The notes under the pieces are model-generated. The model was not told the DNA's origin and searched no databases. It saw nothing but the letters and a program-made list of their open reading frames with translations. Of a stretch of DNA of 64,000 nucleotides, positions 21,063 through 30,282 are shown piece after piece. Each line of letters opens with the position of its first letter. Position 1 is the first letter of the stretch. Made by a program: the position numbers and the translations under genes. This DNA comes from Anammoximicrobium sp964645045 (GTDB lineage: Bacteria; Planctomycetota; Planctomycetia; Pirellulales; Pirellulaceae), in assembly GCA_964645045.1 (NCBI GenBank), contig CAZXYZ010000023.1, positions 49,634 to 113,633 of the forward strand. The letters run 5' to 3'.

Positions 21063-21083
21063 GGTACGGGGCCACTCCTCAAC

Positions 21084-23792
21084 TTACGCGAGTTGCTCGT
21101 AGATGGCCAACAGAAATTCAATACGTTGGCGGTCGGAACCAAACGGCTGGGTGCGATAACAGCGATCGACGGCGCGGTCCAGGGCGGCATGGGCCTTGAC
21201 CAGCTTGGCCGGCATCGCTAACGGATCGTACAGGTCGGCGAGCGTGGATTCCGGGAACTCGGCACGCACGGCGAGGACCTTGGCGGCAGCGGCTTCAACC
21301 GCCGCTCGACGTTTCTCGCTCGGTGAGTCTGGCCACGGAAAGTTGTTGTAGACGAGGTTGGCGGAGTACCGGAAATCGGACTTCAGCCGCCCGCACACCT
21401 GGCGCACCCAAGCCACGTGCATGGCGGACGACAGGATGCCGAAGTGGTACTGCGTAGCGCCGGGCATCAGGAAACAGAGATCGCTGGCCAGCACGTCGGG
21501 TTCCATGAACCCGATGGGGACGTACTTGCGGCGTTCGGATGAAACCTTGGGAATCAGCAAGTACGGCTCATCGGGCATGTTCTCGACGTGGAACCGGGTC
21601 GGCGTTTCCGCCAGCTTTTGGGTTGGAGCGCTCTTGCTGGCCGCGCGGAAGCGGCGGACGGCGGCCACGCGTTTGCGGGCTTGAGGCAGTTGCCGCAGCG
21701 TGTGCGGAGGGCAGTCGCCCAGCCACAAACACCAGCGTTCGATACGGTTGATGAACTCCTTGGAACCGACCCAGCGGCGGAACAACGGCGCCGCGTCGGG
21801 CTCGATAGCGAGGAACTCGGCCTTGTCGGCGGGCGTGAACAGGTAATTGCCATCGTCGATCGGCTTGTTGCCGATGCCGATCGCAGGCACGTCGCAAAGG
21901 GGTTTCTGGCGATTGGCGACGACCTGGTTCGAGCCTTCGATCAAATAGGGGCTGATGTTGCGGGCTTTCGTTTCGGTCACCGAATCGGCCGATTCGTAAT
22001 CGAAGATCTTCTTGCGGGGTGTGTCAAACGCCGCGAAACCCATGATGACGACGTGGACATGAGCCTTGCCGCGAGCTTCGCTTTCCCAAGCAAACGTGCG
22101 ATGCCCGAAATGGATCGTGACGTCGTAGTTGCGGAACAACTCGCCCCACAAGACGGCGACCTGCTCGCCCTGGGTGACCGAATTCGTGGATACGAAACCC
22201 ACGACGACACGCGTCCCTCGAATGTAGTCCGCCGCCTTGAAGTACCAACCCGCGACATAGTCCAACAATCCGCTATTCCGGACGCGGCCCGCGACCACGT
22301 CCATGTCGGCCCGTTGTTCGGCGGTCTGGTACTTCGCGCCGACGAACGGCGGATTGCCGAGGATGAAACTGCACTGGCCGGGCGGCAGCAAGTCCCGCCA
22401 ATCCAGCCGCAGGGCGTTGCCTTGGATGATCCGGGGCGACTTCTGCAGCGGCAGGCGGACGAAGTACTGGCCGAACGCCTGCGACAGCCGGAGATTCATC
22501 TGGTGATCCATCAGCCACAGCGCCGCTTCCGCGATCCGCACGGGCCATTCATGGATTTCGATCCCGTACATCGCGTCGACATCCACGACGGACACGTGCT
22601 GGATGTCCAGCACGCGCTGGCCGTTGTCGAACAACTCCTGCAGAATCTCGATTTCCAGCGAGCGTAGTTCGCGGTACGTCACCACCAGGAAGTTGCCGCA
22701 GCCGCATGCCGGGTCCAGAAACCGCAGTTGTCCCAGCCGTTTGTGAAATCGCTTCAACTCGGACTTATTGCGGCGGATGCGGCGGAATTCGGCCCGTAAA
22801 TCGTCCAAGAACAACGGGCGAATCACCCGCAAGATGTCGCGTTCCGATGTGTAATGTCCGCCGATCTGCCGCCGTTCCTTCGGCTCCATCACGGCCTGGA
22901 ACAACGAGCCAAAGACGGCGGGCGAAATCCGGCTCCAATCAAATCGTGTGCAGCCGAGCAAGGCGTTCCGCATATCGCGATTGAACTCGGCAAAGCCCAA
23001 CCGTTCGGCGAACAAGTCGCCGTTCACATAAGGCAAGTCGGCCAGCAGTTCGTCCAGGTTGGCTTGCCGGTGTTCCCGAGGCATGTTCAACACCTCGAAC
23101 ATCCGCGCCAGGTGAATGCCCAAATCCGAACCGTCCGGCGCCGTGCGGTTCTCCAGGAAGTGGGTGAACGCGTGACGTTCGAAAATGCCCGTGTCTTCGG
23201 CGAATAAGCAGAACAGCACGCGGACCAGGAAACGCTCTAACGCGTGCCCCGAGTAGCCGCCAGCCTCCAACGCATCGTGCAAGTCTCCCAGGATCTGCAC
23301 AGCCTTGATATTGATCGGGTCCTGATCTTCGACCGCGTGCTGTTTGTAGCCGGGGATGAAGGCAAACTCGTGGATGTGCTGGTGCAAGTCGGCCAGTTCA
23401 AAATGCCGGGTTTTCCCTTCTTCGAGATCGTGGAGGGCGATGCGGGCAAAGTCCGAGACGATGATGTAGCGAGGCAGCTCGTCGTCCCGTCCCTCGTTCT
23501 GCAGGTGCTGGACGTACTCCACCGCCTGCAAATGGGCTAGAGCCAGACTCTTGCCACGCGATTTGTGCTCCGCCAGCAAAACGCCCTTCCAGAACAGGTC
23601 GATGTAAGCGTAGGTCCCCTTCAGAGTCTTGACGGGCTCTTCAAAACTGGCGACGACGCGACGACGCAGGCCAAAGACTTGAAAAAACTCATCCCAAAAC
23701 GATTGGGCCTCGGCTTGTTCGCGCGTCTCTCGTTGCCACTCTTTGGCGAACGCGATCGCCCGATGGCGGATTTCGTTCCACGATAACGGCAT
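21084..23792 (-). CDS. MmeI-family (type IIL/IIG) restriction-modification enzyme, full length
   Basis: A 902-residue protein, close to the roughly 920 of MmeI. Residues 1-150 hold the nuclease domain with D65-x9-E75-H-K77, the exact spacing of the MmeI D-x9-ExK site. A helical spacer follows, then an N6-adenine methyltransferase with D360-PACGCGNF (SAM binding) and N480-PPF (catalytic), then a target-recognition domain and a short C-terminal part. In this family one polypeptide cuts and methylates, modifying only one strand of its site, and recognition is set by the target-recognition region. It is the first gene of a probable two-gene operon with the nuclease-less copy at 18753-21062. The ATG at 23792 has no clear Shine-Dalgarno sequence. 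Flanking genes are unrelated to defence. Confidence 0.93.
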   Translation of the reverse strand: MPLSWNEIRHRAIAFAKEWQRETREQAEAQSFWDEFFQVFGLRRRVVASFEEPVKTLKGTYAYIDLFWKGVLLAEHKSRGKSLALAHLQAVEYVQHLQNEGRDDELPRYIIVSDFARIALHDLEEGKTRHFELADLHQHIHEFAFIPGYKQHAVEDQDPINIKAVQILGDLHDALEAGGYSGHALERFLVRVLFCLFAEDTGIFERHAFTHFLENRTAPDGSDLGIHLARMFEVLNMPREHRQANLDELLADLPYVNGDLFAERLGFAEFNRDMRNALLGCTRFDWSRISPAVFGSLFQAVMEPKERRQIGGHYTSERDILRVIRPLFLDDLRAEFRRIRRNKSELKRFHKRLGQLRFLDPACGCGNFLVVTYRELRSLEIEILQELFDNGQRVLDIQHVSVVDVDAMYGIEIHEWPVRIAEAALWLMDHQMNLRLSQAFGQYFVRLPLQKSPRIIQGNALRLDWRDLLPPGQCSFILGNPPFVGAKYQTAEQRADMDVVAGRVRNSGLLDYVAGWYFKAADYIRGTRVVVGFVSTNSVTQGEQVAVLWGELFRNYDVTIHFGHRTFAWESEARGKAHVHVVIMGFAAFDTPRKKIFDYESADSVTETKARNISPYLIEGSNQVVANRQKPLCDVPAIGIGNKPIDDGNYLFTPADKAEFLAIEPDAAPLFRRWVGSKEFINRIERWCLWLGDCPPHTLRQLPQARKRVAAVRRFRAASKSAPTQKLAETPTRFHVENMPDEPYLLIPKVSSERRKYVPIGFMEPDVLASDLCFLMPGATQYHFGILSSAMHVAWVRQVCGRLKSDFRYSANLVYNNFPWPDSPSEKRRAAVEAAAAKVLAVRAEFPESTLADLYDPLAMPAKLVKAHAALDRAVDRCYRTQPFGSDRQRIEFLLAIYEQLA

Positions 23793-23917
23793 GGTGCGGG
23801 TCCATTTCTAAAGGCAGACGCGGGGCACGCGCAAGGGGCAATATTCGACGTATTTTCTCTCACGGGATTCTTTTGTCAGCCCCCTCACGACATTTTCTGC
23901 CGACTCTTGACGCGGCC

Positions 23918-24946
23918 TCAGCACAATTGCGGGTATCTGCCGAACTCGCGCAATGCCTCGAGCATGGCCCGGTAGTTCTCCGGCCGCACGCCGCGGTGGA
24001 TCGTGTTGCTGGACGACAGGATGAACCCGCCGCCGGGGCCGCCGCTGCGGAGGCACGTTTTCACTTCTTCCGTCACGTCCTCCGGCGTGCCGCTGCACAA
24101 CGCGCCCGTGCAGTCAATGTTCCCCTTCAGGCAGATGCGGCCTCCGTATTTCTGCTTCATCTCCGCCATGATATATCCGGCGCTGGGATCGATCGGGTCC
24201 AGGGAGTCGATCCCGCATTCGATCCAGAAATCGACGACCGCGTCGATCTTGCCGTCGCAATGTTTGATGCACAGGTAGCCCAGTTCCTTGTACCCTTGCA
24301 GCACGCGGCGAAAATGCGGTGCGATCATCGTGAAATAAGTCTCCGGACGCATCAACAGGCCCGTGGCATTCGCCACGTCGTCGGTGGTCGCCAGCACCTC
24401 GACGCCGTACCGCTGCCGGGCCACAGCGGCCAAGTCGAGGTTGTATTGCACGACGCGATCCAGCAACTCGGAAAACGCCTGCGGTTCCAGCAGCAGGGCC
24501 ATCAGAGATTCCTCGTAGCCAAGCAGATCGCGCATGTCGGAGAACCCGTCGCGCAGGTTCAGGATCACGGCGCGCCGGTCTCCGAAACGTTGGAGGGCCG
24601 CGTCCAGCGTCGTGAAGCGATGCGCGGCCGCGGGATCCGGGAATTGGTACTGCCGGTGCTGCGTCACATCGGGAATGGGACTGTCCAGCAGCGCCGGCAG
24701 GCAGTCCCCGGTCAACTGCCGGCGGATCTGCCATTCGTCGACCAGCGTCGTGTCGTCCTGGAATACCTTGCGGTAGTCCGCCCGAATGTTGACGCCGTCC
24801 AAGTCCAGACATTCCACGACGTCGAGCGGATCGTCGCTGCCCGTCAAGGCCCTGCCGACGGCCGCATCGATAAACCACTCAAACGTCGGGACTGCATCCG
24901 GCACCTCGCGCCGCAGTGCCCGCAGGATTCGCTCTTTGCCATGCAT
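23918..24946 (-). CDS. URO-D/MtaA/CmuA-like methyltransferase family protein
   Basis: A 342-residue protein of the uroporphyrinogen decarboxylase superfamily in its broad sense. Visible features are MHGKERILRALRRE at the N-terminus, IKHCDGKI (where many family members have HxCG-type metal ligands), GIDSLDPIDPSAG, and the C-terminal GGFILSSSNTIH...PEN typical of the fold. Planctomycetes have many such proteins of unknown function; corrinoid-dependent methyl transfer is the known activity of several relatives, and true haem synthesis is less likely. The start at 24946 has GAGAGGAG eight bases upstream, so the 20 extra codons of the open frame are not used. Confidence 0.8.
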   Translation of the reverse strand: MHGKERILRALRREVPDAVPTFEWFIDAAVGRALTGSDDPLDVVECLDLDGVNIRADYRKVFQDDTTLVDEWQIRRQLTGDCLPALLDSPIPDVTQHRQYQFPDPAAAHRFTTLDAALQRFGDRRAVILNLRDGFSDMRDLLGYEESLMALLLEPQAFSELLDRVVQYNLDLAAVARQRYGVEVLATTDDVANATGLLMRPETYFTMIAPHFRRVLQGYKELGYLCIKHCDGKIDAVVDFWIECGIDSLDPIDPSAGYIMAEMKQKYGGRICLKGNIDCTGALCSGTPEDVTEEVKTCLRSGGPGGGFILSSSNTIHRGVRPENYRAMLEALREFGRYPQLC

Positions 24947-25037
24947 GGTTGGACTCCTCTCGCCGGAAAACGCGGCGAAGCTTACGCAGGATATTCGCCC
25001 AACCACTAATCTAGCGCGTCTTTGGCCTGTCGCCCAG

Positions 25038-25179
25038 GCGGGCTGTTGATTTCATCGTGGGATAGGCTTCCAGCCTGTCGAATGGGAAAATGACGCAGAA
25101 TAGTCACTTGTAACGGGGCAATCCTGACAGGCTGGAAGCCTATCCCACGTATGTTTGCTCCCGTAAATCAACCGCCCGC
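25038..25179 (+). repeat. MITE-like palindrome, family F1, long form
   Basis: GCGGGCTGTTGATTTCATCG then GTGGGATAGGCTTCCAGCC and CTGTC are matched by the inverted GACAGGCTGGAAGCCTATCC then CAC ... AAATCAACCGCCCGC. The inner arms are perfect over 23 bases; the centre is about 45 bases. It lies between the EIIA-like and URO-D-like genes. Confidence 0.9.
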
Positions 25180-25195
25180 AGGGGCCGCAGGAGCA

Positions 25196-25654
25196 TCAAC
25201 CCCAGCCCTCTTCCGCCTTTAACGCGCTTACGACTTGCTGCAAGGCGCGGAGATTCTGGGCCGCTGCGTCGAAGGGGGACAGGACGAGGATCACGAGGTG
25301 TACCGGTTTTCGGTCCAAGGAATCGAAGTCGATCCCGGCCGGCGAGAACCCAATGGCAGCGACCACCCGTGGAATCGCCGAGTGCTTGCCGTGCGGGACG
25401 GCGACGCCCCGGCCGATGGCGGTGGTCCCCAGCTCTTCACGACGCAGGATGGCAGCCAGGATTTCCGCCTCGCGATCCGCCGGAATCGCGTCGGCGCGCG
25501 CCAGGCCAGCGACCAGCCGCTGGAGGGCGTCGACTTTCGTCTCGGCGTTCAGGTTGGGTACCACGGCCTCGGGGACCACAAAGTCAAACTTCGAAGCAAA
25601 GCGAATGGGGTCAAACTCGGGAAACTGCGGCGGGGTGGGATTGGATGTGGACAT
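25196..25654 (-). CDS. PTS EIIA type-2 domain protein
   Basis: A 152-residue single-domain protein. GRGVAVPHGKH carries the phosphorylated histidine H88 of the fructose/mannitol and nitrogen PTS EIIA family (GxAiPH). IGFSPAGIDFDSLDRKPV and a LVLSP strand follow as in the family. Alone and without EIIB/EIIC, such proteins act as regulators in a phosphorelay rather than in sugar uptake. The N-terminal 20 residues are proline-rich. AGGAG lies about 11 bases before the ATG. No partner PTS gene is in the window, so its target is unknown. Confidence 0.85.
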   Translation of the reverse strand: MSTSNPTPPQFPEFDPIRFASKFDFVVPEAVVPNLNAETKVDALQRLVAGLARADAIPADREAEILAAILRREELGTTAIGRGVAVPHGKHSAIPRVVAAIGFSPAGIDFDSLDRKPVHLVILVLSPFDAAAQNLRALQQVVSALKAEEGWG

Positions 25655-26214
25655 TTTGGGAGGGGCTCCTGGCGGGTTGTGATAAGGGGCGGTTCAATGT
25701 CGGCACCGCGGATTCGCCACCCACGGGCGAACCCGCGCGACGCGTGGTGAGTGCGCCGCGGATGGTGTTGGGAGAGACCGGCCCTTGGTACTGTTATATA
25801 ACTCGCCATCCGCCCCCGGCTTCAACCCAAGAAAAATTTTGTCTTTCCAGCAGAATTTTCCAAGTTTTCTGAACTCGCAAAAACGTCTTTGATGGCGGCA
25901 GTCGCCAGCGTCGGCGGGCGGAACTGCGCGGCTTTCCGTTCGAAGTCTTCGAAGTACGGGCCGAACAAGAGGCTCGCGCTGCCCCCCCGGGCCGCGGCCC
26001 ATGAGCGGTGCAGATTCTGGCGTTCCCGGACAGCTGGTTTAACAACTGTCGAGACGCGTCGGCAAGACCTTCGTGAGCGACTATTGAACACAACCATCCC
26101 CATATCGTCGCGGATGCATTGGCGACACAGTGACATCACGAACGCGGATCGTACCGGTTCACGGGCGATGAAAAGTATCGGGCGTCGGCCACCCGTGTTG
26201 CGGACGTACTGCCG
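25655..26214. other. Intergenic stretch without a recognisable gene
   Basis: About 560 bases. An AT-rich patch at 25795-25880 includes TATATAAC-like sequence and may hold the EIIA promoter, but I cannot place -35 and -10 boxes with normal spacing. Short open frames on both strands show no family features. Confidence 0.5.
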
Positions 26215-26262
26215 CCGTGCCGCTCACCTGTTGTCTGACAGTCGTTTCTCGAACGGTGCTTA
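26215..26262 (-). repeat. Stop-codon-linked repeat, family F9, copy 2
   Basis: On the minus strand it begins with the TAA of the ExbD-like gene: TAAGCACCGTTCGAGAAACG, then CTGTCAGACAACAGG, TGAGCGGCACGG. It aligns with 7276-7319 from the stop codon onward, and part recurs at 37731-37763. Confidence 0.6.
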
Positions 26263-27273
26263 CTGCGACGCGCTTCGCAAGCCGTCGGGCGACCCGCCGA
26301 TGGGATGGCCTTCCGGCATGGGACGGCCCGCCGTCAGGAAGCCCCGTTTGAACAACTCAGCCTTGACCAGCCGGAATTGGTTGAAACTGTCCGGGTAAAC
26401 CCAGACGGTAACGGTCGTACGATCCGGATCGAGACGCTTGAGCGTATCCTGGAATTCCGAACCTTCCGACAGGGCTCGGTCTAACGGTTCTCCGAGATCA
26501 TCGCTGACGGGGACCAGGACAAACCGATCCAGTTCGACGCGCTGCTGGACCGCCATTCCGCCGGGCGCAGCGGCGACTTGCTGCACGCGGCGGAGCGTGT
26601 ACTTCATGCGAAACCCGCCGACCGGCCCGAGCGTCTCGGTGACTTGCGTCGATTCTTTCAGCTTCCACACGTTTTTCGGCACATCTTCTTTTAGCTGGGT
26701 GACTAATTCGTCCCAGGGAATGTAGGTCAGGCGGCCTTGAAGCAGGCGGAAGTGCAATTCGGTCCCAAACACCGTCTTGGCCATGGGCGTGGGTAAGTGT
26801 TCGATGATGTTCGGCGCCGGAGCGGCATTCTCTAAGGCCGTGCGGCTGGCTTTCAAATCCTCCAAGTCCGCACGGGCGGTCAACACTTCGCGCGTCGCCG
26901 CCAGGTGCCGCCGCTGCTGCTCGTCCAGCGCGGCGCGTTGTTGCTGGAATTGCTGTTCCACCGCCGTCGCGACCTGCAGCATCTTATCGCGTTCCTTGCG
27001 GCGGTACTCGATCTCCAGCCGTTGGCGTTTGAGCTTCCCATCGATTTCGTGAATGTCGCTTTCGACGGCTGCGGCCGCATTCTGGGCGGCGGCGACGTCG
27101 ATTGGCGCAGCAGGAGGCTCGTCCGCGTCCGGTTTGGCATCGATCATGGCGTCGGTGGTCTGAGCGCCGATCACCATGATCAGGATGATCAGGATGCCGA
27201 CCAAATTGGCCACCACGTCCAGGAACGAGTCCTGGCCCGGCGCGTTGTCGAATTGTTTGTTTTTCGCGCGCAT
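26260..27273 (-). CDS. ExbD/MotB-like membrane protein with N-terminal aspartate helix
   Basis: A 337-residue protein. A short cytoplasmic N-terminus leads to F17-L18-D19-VVANLVGILIILIM, a membrane helix with aspartate at the position of the proton-carrying Asp of ExbD and MotB. A coiled-coil region (about 75-150, rich in Q/E/R) follows, then a C-terminal domain of about 150 residues that I cannot assign; I see no OmpA-type peptidoglycan motif. It starts one base after the stop of the preceding gene, which with the ExbB-like gene makes a three-gene operon. Probable role: stator subunit of a proton-driven envelope motor. The N-terminal 75 codons of the longer open frame overlap the upstream gene and are not used. 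Confidence 0.75.
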   Translation of the reverse strand: MRAKNKQFDNAPGQDSFLDVVANLVGILIILIMVIGAQTTDAMIDAKPDADEPPAAPIDVAAAQNAAAAVESDIHEIDGKLKRQRLEIEYRRKERDKMLQVATAVEQQFQQQRAALDEQQRRHLAATREVLTARADLEDLKASRTALENAAPAPNIIEHLPTPMAKTVFGTELHFRLLQGRLTYIPWDELVTQLKEDVPKNVWKLKESTQVTETLGPVGGFRMKYTLRRVQQVAAAPGGMAVQQRVELDRFVLVPVSDDLGEPLDRALSEGSEFQDTLKRLDPDRTTVTVWVYPDSFNQFRLVKAELFKRGFLTAGRPMPEGHPIGGSPDGLRSASQ

Positions 27274-27274
27274 A

Positions 27275-28948
27275 CTATCGCCGTTCCACGTCGATTCCGC
27301 TGCCGGCCAGCAGTGCTTGAAGTTCCCAGAAGCGGGTTTCCGCGCCGGGGAAGATGGTGACCTTGAGCGTCGGCTTCCAGTAGCCGCCGGAGACGGCCAT
27401 CCCCCAACGTTCCATGTGCGTCCAGATTGCGGATACAAGGGCTTCCATCGAGTCGCGCGTCGCGCCGTCCAAGGCCACGGTCTGCGGATCGCGGCCATCG
27501 CGGCGGTCGGGCATCACGACCAGCCGGTCCGGATAACAGTGAACCGTAATGGGTCGCGTGATCCCGGTGGCGGTGGCCGTGCTTTCGGGAAGTGCCCAAT
27601 TCGGTCCTTTGGTCGAGGCCATCGGCGACGGCGCAGCGCCGCAGGCTTGGCCGGGCGAATTCTCTCCGGCACTCGCCCCAGCATTCGCATCGGCGCTGCG
27701 TCCCTGCGAGGCGTTGGCCCGAGTGGCCGGACTGCCCGGCCGCGCGGGTTGAGTCTGTCCGGCTGGCGTCGTGTCCGCTGCACCCGGCGGGCGGCCGGCG
27801 GTCGTTTCGCCCGGCTTCGGTGCGCCGGCCGGTGGGCGAGGCGTGCCTCGTCCGCCGCCGTATCCCGTTGCTTCCTCGCCGCTTCTTCCGGAGCCAAATG
27901 CCGAGCCGCCCGGCGCGCGGCCGCCGGCCGAACCGGACCGCGAGCGTTCTTCCATCCCGCCCCAAGCCTCGCCTTGCGGCACTGAGAAGCTGGTTGGCGA
28001 GGGCGCATCAAAACGGCTGGGCATGGCGGCCGCCAGGAGTGCTTGCCGTTCCCGTGCGGTCTGGATGGTGCCTTGCAGGACCCGTTTCAGACTGGGGTCG
28101 CCGGGTGGATATGCCAGTTCCATTTCGTCATCCACCAGCTCGTAGCCAAACTCGTCGTCCCAACCGGCCATCGCGGCGCGGGCCATCGAGTAAGCAACCG
28201 CGCCGTCCGGCCGCACGATCAGCAGTGGGTAGGGCTCGCCCCGGGCCGCGTCGCCTTCCAACCGCGTCCAGTGCTCGCGGATCGCCCGCAACGCGGCGTC
28301 CAAGGGGTTCCCGGGCCCCAACGGCCCCGTGAAATCTTGTGGTCCAAAGGTAATGCCTTCGGGCTGAATGGTGATGCCGGACTGGCGGCATTCGATGTAG
28401 ATAGGCCGGCGGCGCGTGCCATGCGGGCCTTGGTACGGCACGATGGCGAACGAACGCCGCTTTTCGGCGTATTGCTGGCGTAGTTGATCCAGTTGTTTCC
28501 GCTGGGCCGTAATTTCCGCTCGCAAGCGGACGAGTTCCTGTTCGGCGGAAGCGCCTTGCTGCGTGCCCGGTTGCAGGCGGTTCATCTCGGCAACCTCGGC
28601 CTGCAGCCGCCGCCAATTCTGCTCCAAACGCCGAATGTGTTCTTCCAGGTGACTCAGTTCAAGCCGGCTGTCGGCCAGGCGTTCGGCCAGTTGCCTCCGC
28701 TGTTGTTCCAGGACCTCGCGCTGCCATTGCCAGTCCTCGGCTTCCTGGATCAGTTTCTTCTGCGCAGAATGGTCCTGGCTGCTTTCCTCTCGCCGCCGCT
28801 GGTCCGCCAGTGTGTCCGCCTGGACCCGTGCTTGCTGGACGACGAGGATCAGCAAGACGATCAGCGAGCCCATCGTGCAGATCAGCACTGCCAGGAACGG
28901 GAACAGCGAGATGCCGACCTGGATTTTGCGTGACGCTAGCCGTCTCAT
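27275..28948 (-). CDS. Second ExbD/MotB-like membrane protein with low-complexity linker
   Basis: A 557-residue protein. The N-terminal membrane helix (SLFPFLAVLICTMGSLIVLL, about 14-35) lacks the aspartate seen in the neighbouring protein. A coiled coil (about 45-165), a conserved-looking domain (FAIVPYQGPHG..RRPIYIEC, about 180-310), a glycine/proline/alanine-rich disordered linker (about 330-455) and a C-terminal domain follow. Start and stop are tightly coupled: its ATG overlaps the upstream ExbB-like stop by four bases (ATGA), and the next gene begins one base after its TAG. I recognise the set as a recurrent planctomycete arrangement, but no function has been shown to my knowledge. The missing aspartate suggests a structural rather than a proton-conducting role; that is inference. 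Confidence 0.7.
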   Translation of the reverse strand: MRRLASRKIQVGISLFPFLAVLICTMGSLIVLLILVVQQARVQADTLADQRRREESSQDHSAQKKLIQEAEDWQWQREVLEQQRRQLAERLADSRLELSHLEEHIRRLEQNWRRLQAEVAEMNRLQPGTQQGASAEQELVRLRAEITAQRKQLDQLRQQYAEKRRSFAIVPYQGPHGTRRRPIYIECRQSGITIQPEGITFGPQDFTGPLGPGNPLDAALRAIREHWTRLEGDAARGEPYPLLIVRPDGAVAYSMARAAMAGWDDEFGYELVDDEMELAYPPGDPSLKRVLQGTIQTARERQALLAAAMPSRFDAPSPTSFSVPQGEAWGGMEERSRSGSAGGRAPGGSAFGSGRSGEEATGYGGGRGTPRPPAGAPKPGETTAGRPPGAADTTPAGQTQPARPGSPATRANASQGRSADANAGASAGENSPGQACGAAPSPMASTKGPNWALPESTATATGITRPITVHCYPDRLVVMPDRRDGRDPQTVALDGATRDSMEALVSAIWTHMERWGMAVSGGYWKPTLKVTIFPGAETRFWELQALLAGSGIDVERR

Positions 28949-30282
28949 GCGGCGCGGCCCTTGGCTGCGTTCTTCTTTAATTCGACGTGGGGGGCGTCGT
29001 CCGGCGACTTGCCCAAACGCGCATTGAGCAAATGGATCGCCGCCGACAGACTCATCACCGTGTCCTCGAAGTTCCCAGCGCCGGACAGTTCGCGAAGGTT
29101 GTCGTTCAACGCCTTTTCCAGTCCCACGACCTCGCCCGTGGCCTTGACGACCTGGGCCATCATTTCCGCCTGTTTGACCATCTCCGATTGCTGGGTATGC
29201 ATGATCCGGGCGTTATCGGACAACGCCGTCTGCAGCTGTTCCCAGCGGCGGGCGGCTCGTTCCGCGGCGTCGCGCTCCACTTTGGCCAACTCGGCGGCGT
29301 GATTTTGCAGGGATTTCTCCAGCGCCCCTTGTACCGCGGCCTGCACTTCGCCCCCTGCCGACTGGACGATCTGGCACCAGTGTTCGTTCGACGCCCGGAT
29401 CGTCTGCTCCCAAATTTCCGCTTGTCGACGCACCAGGTCCTCGGCGGTCTGCAGCATGCGGCCGCTCATCCGCTCGACGGAAGCCAGGTACGGGTCGCGG
29501 CCGGCGCCGACCTCTTGAAAACGGCCCACCAGCATTTCGTTGGCCCGGATATCGGTCAATGATAGAGCTTGGTTTTCGATGCGGTCCAGCAGGAATTGGA
29601 CGAACATCAAGATCATCGACAGCGACAACGCCAGGGCGGTGGTGTCAAAGGCCACATACAGCCCTCCCAGCAAACCCTCCATCGCCTTTTGGATGTCCGT
29701 CGCCAACTGCTGCGGATCCAAGTCACCCAACGCTTGGGTAATGCCGATGACCGTGCCCAAGAAACCTAACATAGGCGTTGCCCAGATCACGATGCGGACC
29801 AGCCCGTAGCTGTCTTGCTGCCGGGCCGAATCCAGGTCGGCCAGGTATTTCAGATCGTCATCCAGGCCCTCGGCGGATCCCTTGCGTTGGATCGCCTGCA
29901 AGACATCACGCACACGCCGCCCCAGATAGGACTGGCGGGCCATTGCGGATAGGTGTTGAAGTTGGTCGAGCAAGCGGCCCGCATCTTCGGCCTTGTGACC
30001 GGTCGGCGGGGATTCTTCCAAGCGGACAGCCCGGACGCCCCAGTATTGCCCCACGACCTCGAATGCCTTCAGGCTGAGCGCCGACAGGCCCACAAAAAAC
30101 AGGCCCGTTTCGATGAACAGGACAGGATGTGCGGCGAAGTAACGATGCATCGCCGGCAGGTTCAACGGGCCGCGGTAGACCAACACGTAAAACACGCTGC
30201 ACGATGCGGCACCCAGCAGGAGCGGCCAACCGAGATGGGCGAGGATGGCCAGAAAAGCATTCCGTTCGTCGTGTTTCGACAC
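28945..30282 (-). CDS. MotA/TolQ/ExbB-family proton channel protein
   Basis: A 445-residue protein. Membrane helices are visible at about 12-32 and 50-68, then a cytoplasmic loop, then the family signature region ATPMLGFLGTVIGITQALGDL and MEGLLGGLYVAFDTTALALSLSMILMFVQF (about 170-235). After residue 280 the chain is a long alpha-helical coiled coil rich in Q, E, A and R (to about 400). This resembles ExbB/TolQ with a cytoplasmic tail. First gene of the operon with two ExbD-like proteins. It uses a GTG start at 30282, with AAGGGA seven bases upstream. Confidence 0.85.
   Translation of the reverse strand: MSKHDERNAFLAILAHLGWPLLLGAASCSVFYVLVYRGPLNLPAMHRYFAAHPVLFIETGLFFVGLSALSLKAFEVVGQYWGVRAVRLEESPPTGHKAEDAGRLLDQLQHLSAMARQSYLGRRVRDVLQAIQRKGSAEGLDDDLKYLADLDSARQQDSYGLVRIVIWATPMLGFLGTVIGITQALGDLDPQQLATDIQKAMEGLLGGLYVAFDTTALALSLSMILMFVQFLLDRIENQALSLTDIRANEMLVGRFQEVGAGRDPYLASVERMSGRMLQTAEDLVRRQAEIWEQTIRASNEHWCQIVQSAGGEVQAAVQGALEKSLQNHAAELAKVERDAAERAARRWEQLQTALSDNARIMHTQQSEMVKQAEMMAQVVKATGEVVGLEKALNDNLRELSGAGNFEDTVMSLSAAIHLLNARLGKSPDDAPHVELKKNAAKGRAA

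Noticed and set aside
25822..26139. A 105-codon minus-strand frame upstream of the EIIA gene region
   Set aside because: No ribosome-binding site, no recognisable motif, and overlapping open frames on both strands; I cannot support it as a gene.
26260..30282. Zorya defence system (ZorA/ZorB)
   Set aside because: The channel and coiled-coil layout are similar, but there is no OmpA-type domain on the MotB-like proteins and no ZorC, ZorD or ZorE gene beside them.
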